DNA from: Streptomyces chilikensis | GTDB taxonomy: Bacteria; Actinomycetota; Actinomycetes; Streptomycetales; Streptomycetaceae | DNA: 64,000 bases | Direction of reading: 5' to 3' | Assembly: GCF_001642695.1 (NCBI RefSeq) | Contig: NZ_LWCC02000005.1 | Coordinates: 1,829,559-1,893,558 of the forward strand | Shown: piece after piece, positions 28,087-36,161 of the stretch | Layout of the letters: each line of letters begins with the position of its first letter | Position numbering within the stretch: the stretch's first letter is position 1 | Program-made: the position numbers and the translations under genes | Notes under the pieces: model-generated | What the model was told of the DNA's origin: nothing | The model's input: only the letters and a program-made list of their open reading frames with translations | The model's database searches: none

Positions 28087-29704
28087 GGGCCCCGCCGACG
28101 ACGGCCCCACCGGCGACAGCGCCTCACCGACGACCCCAAGGAGCGACGTCCGCGACATGAGCGATGCCTCTTCCCCCCCTTCCTCCACCTCCCCCGCCTC
28201 CCCCGGGGCGATACGGACCGCGTCGCCCGCCGCGCCCGGCGGGCCGGGCGACGCGGCCGACCCCCGCCGCTGGTGGGGTCTGGTGGTCATCGCCCTCGCC
28301 CAGCTGATGGTGGTGCTCGACGCGACGATCGTGAACATCGCGATGCCCTCCGCCCAGAAGGCGCTGGGCATCGGCGAAGGCGACAAGGCGTGGATGATCA
28401 CCGCCTACACCCTCGCCTTCGGCGGCCTGCTGCTGCTCGGCGGCCGGATCGCCGACCTGGTGGGCCGCAAGCGCACCTTCGTCATCGGCCTGGTCGGGTT
28501 CGCCGTCGCCTCCGCGATCGGCGGAGCGGCCCAGACGCCCGGCATGCTCTTCGCGGCCCGGGCGCTGCAGGGCGTCTTCGGCGCGCTGCTCGCCCCCTCG
28601 GCGCTCTCCCTGATGACCACGACCTTCACCGACCCGCGCGAGCGGGGCAAGGCGTTCGGCATCTACGGCGCGCTGGCGGGGGCGGGCGGCGCGATCGGCC
28701 TGCTGCTCGGCGGCGTCCTCACCGAGTACCTCGACTGGCGCTGGTGCCTCTACGTGAACATCCCCATCGCCCTGGTGGCGGTGATCGGCGCCTCGGTGCT
28801 GCTGCACGACCGTCCCGGCCACCGCGAGGCCCGGCTGGACGTGCCCGGCGTGCTGCTCGGATGCGGCGGTCTGGTCGCCGTCGTGTACGGCTTCTCCGAG
28901 GCCGAGGCGCTGGGCTGGGGCGACTCCGAGGTGCTGGCCCTGCTGATCGGCGGCGCGCTGCTGCTGGCCGGCTTCGTGCTCTGGCAGACCAGGACGGCCA
29001 CCCCGCTGCTGCCGCTGCGGGTGCTGGCCGACCGCGACCGCGCGGGCAGCTTCCTCACCATGGGACTCGCCACCGTCGGCATGTTCGGCCTGTTCCTCTT
29101 CATGACGTACTACCTGCAGGGCATCCTCGGGTACTCCCCCGTGAGGACCGGCCTGGCCTTCCTGCCGATGTCCGCCGCGATCATGATCGGCTCCACCCAG
29201 ATCTCCGCCCGCCTGCTGCCGCGCACCCCGCCGCGGCTGCTGATGGTCCCCGGCATGCTGCTCGGCGCGTCGGGCCTGGCCCTGCTCACGTTCCTGGAGG
29301 TCGACTCCGCCTACGCGACGCACGTCCTGCCGGGCATGCTGCTGCTCGGCCTCGGCATGGGCCTGACCTTCATGCCGGTCTTCTCCACCGCCACCTCCGG
29401 CGTCCGCCCGCAGGACGCGGGCGTCACCTCGGCGATGGTCAACACCTCGCAGCAGGTGGGAGGTTCGCTGGGCACCGCGCTGCTCAACACCCTCGCGGCG
29501 TCGGCGACCGGCACCTACGTGGACGCCCACCTGACCGGTGGCGCCGACCGGGCACGGGTCCTGCGCGAGGGCATGGTGCACGGCTTCACCCAGGCCCTGT
29601 GGTGGGGCGTCGGCGCGATGCTGCTCGCCGCGCTCGTCGCGGGCCTGCTGGTCACCGCCGGCCCGGCGGCCCGGGGCCACCAGGCTCCGGCGGGCGGCCA
29701 CTGA
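28085..29704 (+). CDS. MFS drug exporter, DHA2 (14-TM, EmrB/QacA) family
   Basis: A 539-residue proton-driven exporter with about 14 membrane segments. It has the DHA2 signature around LDATIVNIAMPSAQKALG in TM1, GGRIADLVGRKRTF in loop 2-3 (motif A) and GGAIGLLLGGVLTEYLDWRW in TM5 (motif C, antiporter type). The N-terminal 55 or so residues are a disordered Ser/Pro tail. An internal ATG at 28157, 13 nt after AAGGAG, is an alternative start that would remove 24 residues. The substrate cannot be told from sequence. Regulation by the adjacent MarR is inferred. Confidence 0.92.
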   Translation: MGPADDGPTGDSASPTTPRSDVRDMSDASSPPSSTSPASPGAIRTASPAAPGGPGDAADPRRWWGLVVIALAQLMVVLDATIVNIAMPSAQKALGIGEGDKAWMITAYTLAFGGLLLLGGRIADLVGRKRTFVIGLVGFAVASAIGGAAQTPGMLFAARALQGVFGALLAPSALSLMTTTFTDPRERGKAFGIYGALAGAGGAIGLLLGGVLTEYLDWRWCLYVNIPIALVAVIGASVLLHDRPGHREARLDVPGVLLGCGGLVAVVYGFSEAEALGWGDSEVLALLIGGALLLAGFVLWQTRTATPLLPLRVLADRDRAGSFLTMGLATVGMFGLFLFMTYYLQGILGYSPVRTGLAFLPMSAAIMIGSTQISARLLPRTPPRLLMVPGMLLGASGLALLTFLEVDSAYATHVLPGMLLLGLGMGLTFMPVFSTATSGVRPQDAGVTSAMVNTSQQVGGSLGTALLNTLAASATGTYVDAHLTGGADRARVLREGMVHGFTQALWWGVGAMLLAALVAGLLVTAGPAARGHQAPAGGH

Positions 29705-29730
29705 GCCGCCCGGCGTTCCCGCGCGCCCCG

Positions 29731-31434
29731 CTACCAGGACCCTCCGCCGTCACCGCCACCACCACCGCCGCCGTCACCTCCGCCACCGCCGCCGCCGTCC
29801 CCTCCGTGCCCACCGGACGACGAGCCGCCGGAGCCCGCGGAGGACGCGAACCGGCTGCTCGCGGCGGCCGTGGCGGCGGGGAGGTGGCGGGTGAGCGTCA
29901 CCAGGTCGCCGTCGCGGCGGCGGGAGCCCTCGGCCCAGGAACCGGCGAGTCCGAGGGCCACCGCCCACGGCGTCGCACGGTCCGTGCGGGGGGTGGCGGG
30001 GTCGGCCAGATGGCGGCGGTACGCCTCGGTGGCGAGCCGGAGCCGGGAGCCGCGCGGCGTGCGGGCACGGAGGTGCCGGGCGAGGACCACCAGGGCGAGG
30101 CCGGCGCCCGCCGTGCAGGCCCATCCCGCGCGGGCGTCCGCGACCGCGGTCAGGGCGACACCGGCGAGCGCCGCCGCGCCGCCCACCCACAGGGCGGCCC
30201 GGTGGAGGACCGCGCCCCGCGGCGTCCACAGGCCGTCCCCGCCGGCGGCCCGCCACTCCTCGAGACGGGTGCGCAGCAGCTTCCACGCGGCGGCGAAGTC
30301 ACGGTGGTACCGGTCCAGGCGTATCCGGCCGGGGCGGGCGAAGAGCACGTCCAGGACCTCCGCGGCGAAGGCGTCGGCCGCCCGGCCGGGGCCGTCGGGA
30401 CGACGGGCGCCCCGGCGGAGCACCGGCCTCCTGCGGCCGGAGATGGTCAGCGTGCCGTCCTGTGAGGCGGACATCAGCCAGGCCACGCGGTGCTCGTCGC
30501 GCACCCGCCCGGCGAGCAGTATCCCGGCCTGCGCCGGGGTGAGCCCTTCGGGCGGGACCGGGGAGGGCTTCACCACGGCGGCCGGACGGAGCGGGACCGC
30601 CCGGCGCGATCCGCCGCCCGGGACCCCGGCCCGGTCGCGCCCGGCCGACAGGACCACCGCCGCCACCAGCAGGGCGGCGACGGCGGCGGACGCCGCGGCC
30701 ACCGCTCCCGCCCGCCGGGCGCCGCCGCTCCCCTCCGCCGCGAGCGGGACGTCCGGCTCCACGGGCGGGGGCGCCGCGCCACCGGGCAGTGCCCCGCCCA
30801 CCTCGGCGCGGACCGTGACGCCCTCCCCGGCGTCCAGGCCGGAGAGGTCCACGGCCAGCGTGCCGGGCGACGCCTGCCGGACGGCGCACGGCGCGGGGGC
30901 GCCGGAGCCGTGGGGCTCGCAGCCGGCCGCTTCCAGCACGGCCGGGGCGGTGACCCGGGCCTGGAGGCGCTCCACCGGCACCTCCCAGCCCAGGCCGGTC
31001 ACGTCCCAGGTCAGTCCCGCCCCGCCGGCCACCATGCCGGGCACCGTGTAGGTGAGGCGGTAGCGGTGCACCCCGGTGAGCGTCTCCTCCGGGTCGCCGA
31101 TCCGGACGCGGACGGCGGCGCCGCCGGCGACGGTCCCGAAGGTGACCGGCGCCCCGTCGAGGGTGGCCGTCACGTCCCGCGGCCGCCCGGCCCCGGTCAC
31201 CGGAAGGCGGCGGTGGATGCCGTGCCGGTCCTCGCCCGCGAAGTCGTAGTCGATCACCTCGGTGATCCGCACGCTGTCGTCCGGGGCGAGCTCGGCGGCC
31301 GACCAGTGCAGGCGCACCCGCTCCCCCGGTCCTTCGAGGAGGGCGCCCAGCAGGCCCGCGAGCCCCACCAGGAGCACCCCCGCCAGCAGGAGCACGGCGT
31401 CCCGCCGCCTCCCGCTCCCCGGTCCCGGCGTCAT
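29731..31434 (-). CDS. DUF2207 membrane protein with Gly-rich C-terminal tail
   Basis: A 567-residue protein with an N-terminal signal/anchor (about 12-33), an extracytoplasmic beta-rich DUF2207 domain starting RITEVIDYDFAGEDRHGIHR, a second helix (about 250-270), a cytoplasmic middle part, two helices near 410-450, and a C-terminal tail of repeated Gly runs broken by Asp ending in GGGSW. This is the YciQ-like architecture. Its function is not established. The ATG at 31434 has AAGGGAGGG five bases upstream and is preferred over an in-frame start 16 codons earlier. It converges with the MFS gene, only 26 bp apart. Confidence 0.85.
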   Translation of the reverse strand: MTPGPGSGRRRDAVLLLAGVLLVGLAGLLGALLEGPGERVRLHWSAAELAPDDSVRITEVIDYDFAGEDRHGIHRRLPVTGAGRPRDVTATLDGAPVTFGTVAGGAAVRVRIGDPEETLTGVHRYRLTYTVPGMVAGGAGLTWDVTGLGWEVPVERLQARVTAPAVLEAAGCEPHGSGAPAPCAVRQASPGTLAVDLSGLDAGEGVTVRAEVGGALPGGAAPPPVEPDVPLAAEGSGGARRAGAVAAASAAVAALLVAAVVLSAGRDRAGVPGGGSRRAVPLRPAAVVKPSPVPPEGLTPAQAGILLAGRVRDEHRVAWLMSASQDGTLTISGRRRPVLRRGARRPDGPGRAADAFAAEVLDVLFARPGRIRLDRYHRDFAAAWKLLRTRLEEWRAAGGDGLWTPRGAVLHRAALWVGGAAALAGVALTAVADARAGWACTAGAGLALVVLARHLRARTPRGSRLRLATEAYRRHLADPATPRTDRATPWAVALGLAGSWAEGSRRRDGDLVTLTRHLPAATAAASSRFASSAGSGGSSSGGHGGDGGGGGGGDGGGGGGGDGGGSW

Positions 31435-31577
31435 CGAGGCCCTCCCTTCCGTGGCCCGTGATCCCCGGTGCACGGCCCGCACTGCCGGGAGCGTATCCGT
31501 GCACCGCGGCGATCAGGTTTGCCCCCGCCCGGATCCGCCCACCCGGCCAGGGTGACGAGCGGAAGGAGAGTGACCGC

Positions 31578-31988
31578 ATGACCACGCTCAAGGTCGAGGA
31601 GATGCTCGACGCCTACCCCGCCGCCCTCGGCGGTGTGGACCGCGACAAGCTCGTCGCCTGCGTAGAGGAGTGCGTGTCCTGTGCCCAGGTGTGCACGGCG
31701 TGCGCGGACGCCTGCCTGTCCGAGGAGATGGTCGACGAACTGGCCAAGTGCGTCCGCTCCGACCTGGACTGCGCCGACGTCTGTGCCACCACGGCCTCCG
31801 TGCTCTCCCGCCGCACCGAGTACGACGCCGGCGTGACCCGTGCCCTGCTCACCGCGTGCGCCGCCGCGTGCAGGGCGTGCGGGGAGGAGTGCGCCCATCA
31901 CACCGAGCACGACCACTGCCAGGTCTGCGCCGCGTCGTGCCGCTCCTGCGAGGACGCCTGCGAGGCCCTGCTCGCCTCACTGGGCTGA
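31578..31988 (+). CDS. Cysteine-rich four-helix-bundle copper-storage protein (Csp, DUF326 type)
   Basis: The 136-residue protein has 18 cysteines, mostly in CxxxC and CxxC spacing along four predicted helices (for example CVEECVSCAQVCTACADAC at 28-46 and CRACGEECAHHTEHDHC at 98-114), which is the Csp pattern. No signal peptide is seen, so it should be the cytosolic Csp3-like type that binds many Cu(I) ions inside the bundle. The ATG at 31578 has GGAAGGAG upstream; the longer frame from 31458 adds an unrelated Arg/Pro-rich leader. No copper regulator or ATPase gene is adjacent. Confidence 0.88.
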   Translation: MTTLKVEEMLDAYPAALGGVDRDKLVACVEECVSCAQVCTACADACLSEEMVDELAKCVRSDLDCADVCATTASVLSRRTEYDAGVTRALLTACAAACRACGEECAHHTEHDHCQVCAASCRSCEDACEALLASLG

Positions 31989-32040
31989 GGACCCGCCGCA
32001 CCGCGCCGGGGCCCGCCGCCCGGGTCGGGGTGCGCGGGCG

Positions 32041-32126
32041 GGTCCCGCACGGCAGGGCGCCCCCGCCGGAGGGATGGAAGCCCCGGCGGGGGCGCGGCGC
32101 ACCGGCGGGGTCAGGGGCCCGCCGGT
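32041..32126 (-). terminator. Terminator cassette after sprC, copy 1 of a duplicated sequence
   Basis: GCGCCCCCGCCGG pairs perfectly over 13 bp with its complement, and a second hairpin CACCGGCGGG/CCCGCCGGTG (32099-32126) lies between it and the sprC stop. The stretch 32041-32078 recurs with one change at 34744-34781, after the xylanase gene. Confidence 0.75.
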
Positions 32127-32188
32127 GCGGTCCCCCGCGTGCGGGGGAGTCGGGGTGGACGGTGGTCCGAAGCGGCCGGCACGTCCCG

Positions 32189-33568
32189 TCAGGCGACCCG
32201 CTGCCACAGGGCCGGCACGTTCGGCGGCTCCCAGCCGCCCTGCGCCTGGTGCTGCTGCAGGCACCGGTAGGTCGCGCCGTCGTAGGTGACGGTGGCGCCC
32301 GGCTGGTAGACGGTGCCCGGCGCCCACGTGGTGGTGCCCGGGTCGGGCGGAGTGGTCGGCGGCGTGGTGGGCGGCGTGGTCGAGCCCGCGGTCTTCAGCG
32401 TCAGCCCGTACGAGGAGAGGATCGGGTTGACCGGGTAGTAGTAGGTGGTGCCGCCGGAGGAACAGTTGCCGCTGCCGCCGGAGGTGACGCCCTGGGCCTG
32501 GCTGCCGGAGACGAACGAGCCGCCGGAGTCGCCCGGCTCGGCGCACACCGAGGTGCGGGTGACGCCGGAGACGGTGCCCTCGGGGTAGGTGACGCTCGTG
32601 TTGTGCTGCTGGACGGTGCCGCAGCGCCAGCCGGTGGTGGAGCCGGAACGGCAGACCGACGCGCCCACGACCGCCTGCGTGGAGCCGGCCACCTGCTGGC
32701 CGGAGCCCACCACGGTCGCGGTCGCCGTCCAGTTGGAGTTGACCGCCACCCAGGCCATGTCCCGCCCGGGGAAGGTGGAGCCCTGGAAGGTGCCCTGGGC
32801 GACCTGGTTGTACCCGGAGGTCGACCGGCCGACCGTGCCGCAGTGGCCCGCCGTCACGAAGCCCTGGGTGGTGGACCGGGTGACCGGGAAGCCGACCGAG
32901 CACCGGCCGCCGCCGCCCATGTGGTACGCGTCGCCGCCGCGCAGGTCGTGGTAGGTGCGCGGGCGCTCCCCGGTCCGCACCACCTCGACGGCCGCCGGGT
33001 CCACGCCGGCCGCCGCGACCAGCTTCGCGGCGGCGGCCGGGTCGACGGCCTCGACGACCACCTTGTTGCGCGCCGGGTCGACGTAACGGACCGGGGCGTC
33101 CAGTGCGGGGACCGTCCGGGCGGCCCGGTCGAGCCGGTCCCTGTCCGCCTCCAGCTCTCCCAGCGAACGGTCCACGACGACGGCCCGGGCGCCGGCCCGC
33201 TCGATGGCGGCGACGTCCGAGCGGGCGGTGGTGGCCACCGTGAGGGTGCCCGAGTCCGCGCCGCCCACCCAGGAACCGGCGTGGCGGGCGCCGAGTTCCA
33301 GGCTCAGCCGGCCGAGCGTGACGCCGGCCTGCGCCTCGTTGACCAGGCGCCGCTCCGCCTGCCCGGCGGTCAGGCCGAGGTCGCGCCGGAGCGCCTGCAG
33401 CAGCCCGGCCGGGGCCCGGCCGGCCCGGAGGGTCTCGGCGGCGGACGGGACGTCGGGGCCGGACGGCACGGTCGGCCGGGCGGCGGCGGTGCCGACCAGG
33501 CCGGACAGCACCAGGGTGCTGGCGGCGAGCAGGGCCGCCGTGCCGGCGGCCCGGTGGATCTTGGGCAT
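32189..33568 (-). CDS. sprC: Streptogrisin C-like secreted serine protease with chitin-binding domain
   Basis: The 459-residue precursor has a signal peptide (1-30), an alpha-lytic-type prodomain (about 45-205), an S1 protease domain from about 206 with His242 (TAGHCG), Asp270 (GRDMAW) and Ser348 (GDSGGS) and three Cys pairs (223/243, 306/316, 342/369), a Thr/Pro linker (396-412) and a C-terminal CBM5/12 chitin-binding module (about 413-459) ending WEPPNVPALWQRVA. This architecture and sequence match S. griseus streptogrisin C as I remember it. It is secreted as a self-processing zymogen. The ATG has TAGGAG five bases upstream. A LysR gene lies 164 bp upstream on the same strand. Confidence 0.93.
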   Translation of the reverse strand: MPKIHRAAGTAALLAASTLVLSGLVGTAAARPTVPSGPDVPSAAETLRAGRAPAGLLQALRRDLGLTAGQAERRLVNEAQAGVTLGRLSLELGARHAGSWVGGADSGTLTVATTARSDVAAIERAGARAVVVDRSLGELEADRDRLDRAARTVPALDAPVRYVDPARNKVVVEAVDPAAAAKLVAAAGVDPAAVEVVRTGERPRTYHDLRGGDAYHMGGGGRCSVGFPVTRSTTQGFVTAGHCGTVGRSTSGYNQVAQGTFQGSTFPGRDMAWVAVNSNWTATATVVGSGQQVAGSTQAVVGASVCRSGSTTGWRCGTVQQHNTSVTYPEGTVSGVTRTSVCAEPGDSGGSFVSGSQAQGVTSGGSGNCSSGGTTYYYPVNPILSSYGLTLKTAGSTTPPTTPPTTPPDPGTTTWAPGTVYQPGATVTYDGATYRCLQQHQAQGGWEPPNVPALWQRVA

Positions 33569-33732
33569 GGGGTCTCCTACGGGTGGGAGGTGGAGCAGGA
33601 GCCGTGCGGAGGGCTTGGCGCTGCCGAGACCGTACGGGCGCCCCGCGCGTCCGCGTCAGCCTCCGGCCGACCCCCTCCCCCGGAGCTATGGATCTCCCGC
33701 TCCCCCGGTGGGCGCGACCGCCGCGGAACGGC

Positions 33733-34656
33733 TCACGCCCCGCCCGTGTCCGCCCGTTCCAGGGCGTCGGCGTGGGCGGCCCGCGCCTGTGCGAGGACCA
33801 GGTCGACGGCCGGGGCGGGCTGCGCCGCGCCCTGCCACCCCAGCAGGTGCCGCCAGGTGAGCGGGGTGCTCGCCAGCGGGCGGGTCACGATGCCCGGCGC
33901 CGGCGGGAACGTCGCCCGCGCCAGCCCCAGCGCCCGCCCCACCTGCACCAGGTGCACGACGGACGAGGTGTCCGTCTCGTACAGGCTCCGCGGGGTGAAG
34001 CCGGCCCGGGTGCAGGCCGCGGAGAAGCAGTCCGCGAAGCAGCCGTCCCCCGGCACCGCCCCCCAGTCCTCGTCGGCCAGCTCGGCCAGGTCGATCTCCG
34101 CGCGCCCCGCCAGCGGATGGGTGGCCGGCAGCATCACGTGCACGGCGTCCACGGCGATCTCCCTCCAGGACACCTGCGGCGCCGCCGGCGGATGCGCCGA
34201 CCCGCACACCCCGACGAGCGCGAAGTCGATCCTCCCGTCGGAGACCCGGGCGGCCAGTTCCCGCTCCGACCAGGTCGTGGTGGTGGACACCGGCACGCCG
34301 GACGCCGCGTCGGACAGCCGGGCGAGCAGGCCGCCCAGCAGCGGCCCGTGGGTACCGCCCAGCCGCAGGCGCCGCAGGCCGGAGCGGGTGCGGGCGAACA
34401 GCGCCGCCTCCTGCTGGAGTTCCGCCACCGCCGGCAGGACGACGCGGGTCCGTGCCAGCACCAGCTCGCCCAGCGGCGTCGCCCGTACCCCGAACCGTCC
34501 GCGCTCGAAGAGCGTCCCGCCCAGCGTCCGCTCGATCCTCTTGAGCTGCGCGCTCAGCGTGGGCTGGGACAGTCCCAGTGCCGTCGCCGCGCGGGTCAGA
34601 CTGCCCGCGTCGGCTATCTCCCTGATCACTCTCAGATGCCGCAACTCCAGCTCCAT
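33733..34656 (-). CDS. LysR-family transcriptional regulator
   Basis: In the 307 residues, the N-terminal HTH (about 3-62) reads LRHLRVIREIADAGSLTRAA followed by LGLSQPTLSAQLKRIERTLG, and a periplasmic-binding-like effector domain follows. It lies between the protease gene (downstream, same strand) and the xylanase gene (upstream, same strand). A perfect 7-bp dyad spans its own start codon (34649-34673), suggesting autoregulation. Which neighbour it controls is not evident. No ribosome-binding site precedes the ATG. Confidence 0.92.
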   Translation of the reverse strand: MELELRHLRVIREIADAGSLTRAATALGLSQPTLSAQLKRIERTLGGTLFERGRFGVRATPLGELVLARTRVVLPAVAELQQEAALFARTRSGLRRLRLGGTHGPLLGGLLARLSDAASGVPVSTTTTWSERELAARVSDGRIDFALVGVCGSAHPPAAPQVSWREIAVDAVHVMLPATHPLAGRAEIDLAELADEDWGAVPGDGCFADCFSAACTRAGFTPRSLYETDTSSVVHLVQVGRALGLARATFPPAPGIVTRPLASTPLTWRHLLGWQGAAQPAPAVDLVLAQARAAHADALERADTGGA

Positions 34657-34673
34657 GCAGGGAGCTTGGAGCT
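34649..34673. promoter_or_regulatory. Dyad AGCTCCA-N11-TGGAGCT over the LysR start codon
   Basis: Perfect 7-bp inverted arms are separated by 11 bp, the spacing typical of LysR sites. The ATG of the LysR gene (34654-34656) lies inside one arm and the spacer, so a bound protein would block both promoter and start. Confidence 0.6.
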
Positions 34674-34743
34674 CGGACAGGGCCGATGCAAGGGCCGCGG
34701 CAGCGCCCGCGTGCGCCCGCGCCCGGCGCGTCGCACCGGAGGA

Positions 34744-34840
34744 GGTCCCGTACGGCAGGGCGCCCCCGCCGGAGGGATGGAGGACTCCGGCGGGGGCGCG
34801 TCACCGGCGGGCGGCGCGGGGTGAAGAGGTGCCCGCCGGA
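34744..34840 (-). terminator. Terminator cassette after the xylanase gene, copy 2
   Basis: Contains the same 38-bp stretch as 32041-32078 (one change) with a stem GCGCCCCCGCCGG/CCGGCGGGGGCGC, followed by a diverged CACCGGCGGG/CCCGCCGG hairpin. It ends about 60 nt past the xylanase stop and lies upstream of the LysR gene. Confidence 0.7.
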
Positions 34841-34903
34841 GCCGGTCCCCCCGCCGCGTCGACCGGGCGGGGGGAGGATGCGGGCCTCAGCGGCCCGCGC
34901 GGG

Positions 34904-35989
34904 TCAGTCGCGGCCCTCGGCCAGCTCCTGACGCACCGCCCAGTAGGACGGCTTGGGGGCGTAGGACTCGTCGTAGATGTTGGCCGAGCCCTCGCCCGCG
35001 AAGACGTCGGGCACCCACGAGTACTGGTCGGCGAAGCCCCAGATGGTGAACGAGGTGCACTTCCTCTGGTCGAGGCAGGCGTCCAGCATGCCGCGGAAGT
35101 AGTCGGCCTGGAGGTTCAGCTTGGCCTCGTCCATCGGCATCACGCCGCGCACGTCGACCTCGGTGAAGGAGGACTCCACGCCCAGGTCGGCGAAGCGCTG
35201 GAGGTTCTGCGGGATGTCGCCCGGGAAGCCGTACTGCGTGCTCAGGTGGCCCTGGATGCCGAAGCCGTCCACCCGGATGCCCTGGGCGCGCAGGTCCTTC
35301 ACCAGGTTGTGGTAGGCGGTGGACTTCGCGTTGACGCCCTCGACGTTGTAGTCGTTCACGTACAGCTTCGCGTGCGGGTCGGCCTGCTTGGCCCAGCGGA
35401 AGGCGTCCGCGATGTAGGACGGGCCGAGCTGCTGGTACCAGAGGGACTGGCGGTAGCTGCCGTCCTCCTCGAAGACCTCGTTGACGACGTCCCACTGGTA
35501 GATCTTGCCCTTGTAGTGCTTGGCGACCGTGGTGATGTGCTCGCGCAGGATCTGGCGCAGCTCGTCCTTGGTGATCGAGCCGTCGGCGACACCCTCGGTC
35601 AGCCAGGCCGGGAGCTGGTTGTGCCAGAGCAGCGTGTGACCGCGGACCTGCTGGCCGTTCTGCTTGGCGAACCGCATCAGGGCGTCGCCCTGGCTGAAGT
35701 CGTAGACGCCGCGCTCGGGCTGCAGGGTCTCCCACTTCATCACGTTCTCGGCGGTCAGCGAGTTGAACTCACGGGCCGTGATCTTGCGGTACGTCTTGTC
35801 CTCGGCCAGCGCGTCCATGTTGACGGCGGTGCCGAACAGCAGGTCGGCGCGGGCGGCCAGGGACTTGAGCGGAGCGCCCTTGGGGTGGTGGTACGCGTCG
35901 GCCGGGGCGGCCTGCGCGGAGGTGACGGCGCCGGTGAACAGCAGCGCCCCGCTCGCCATGGCGGCGGCGGCAGCACGGAGGTGCTTCAT
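34904..35989 (-). CDS. Secreted GH10 endo-1,4-beta-xylanase
   Basis: The 361-residue protein has a Sec signal peptide (1-28, cleavage near AQAA) and a single GH10 TIM barrel: FNSLTAENVMKWETLQPERG, RGHTLLWHNQLPAWL, acid/base Glu171 in YQWDVVNEVF and nucleophile Glu277 in FTEVDVR. No carbohydrate-binding module is attached, so it is a catalytic-only xylanase. GAGAGGACC precedes the ATG. It follows the GH115 gene by 172 bp on the same strand, and together they would cleave glucuronoxylan. Confidence 0.95.
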   Translation of the reverse strand: MKHLRAAAAAMASGALLFTGAVTSAQAAPADAYHHPKGAPLKSLAARADLLFGTAVNMDALAEDKTYRKITAREFNSLTAENVMKWETLQPERGVYDFSQGDALMRFAKQNGQQVRGHTLLWHNQLPAWLTEGVADGSITKDELRQILREHITTVAKHYKGKIYQWDVVNEVFEEDGSYRQSLWYQQLGPSYIADAFRWAKQADPHAKLYVNDYNVEGVNAKSTAYHNLVKDLRAQGIRVDGFGIQGHLSTQYGFPGDIPQNLQRFADLGVESSFTEVDVRGVMPMDEAKLNLQADYFRGMLDACLDQRKCTSFTIWGFADQYSWVPDVFAGEGSANIYDESYAPKPSYWAVRQELAEGRD

Positions 35990-36012
35990 TGCGGTCCTCT
36001 CGATGGTGCTCG

Positions 36013-36042
36013 GTATCGGTGGTGCGTGTATCGGTGGTGCGT
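36013..36042. repeat. Exact 15-bp tandem duplication upstream of the xylanase gene
   Basis: GTATCGGTGGTGCGT occurs twice head to tail, 24 bp before the xylanase start. It could be a doubled regulator half-site or slippage. Confidence 0.8.
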
Positions 36043-36077
36043 GGTGGCGCTGCGGGTGGTCGCGCCGCCACCGGGGT

Positions 36078-36103
36078 CGCCTGCCCCCGCGCGGGGGCAG
36101 GCG
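36078..36103 (-). terminator. Perfect 26-bp palindrome after the GH115 gene
   Basis: CGCCTGCCCCCGC is followed at once by its exact complement. It lies 58 nt past the GH115 stop and about 90 bp before the xylanase start, so it is a likely terminator or strong pause between the two genes. Confidence 0.6.
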
Positions 36104-36161
36104 GCGGTGGGGAGGAGGGGAGGAAGGGGCGCCGGACCTCCCCAGGCCGACGCCCCTGGTC

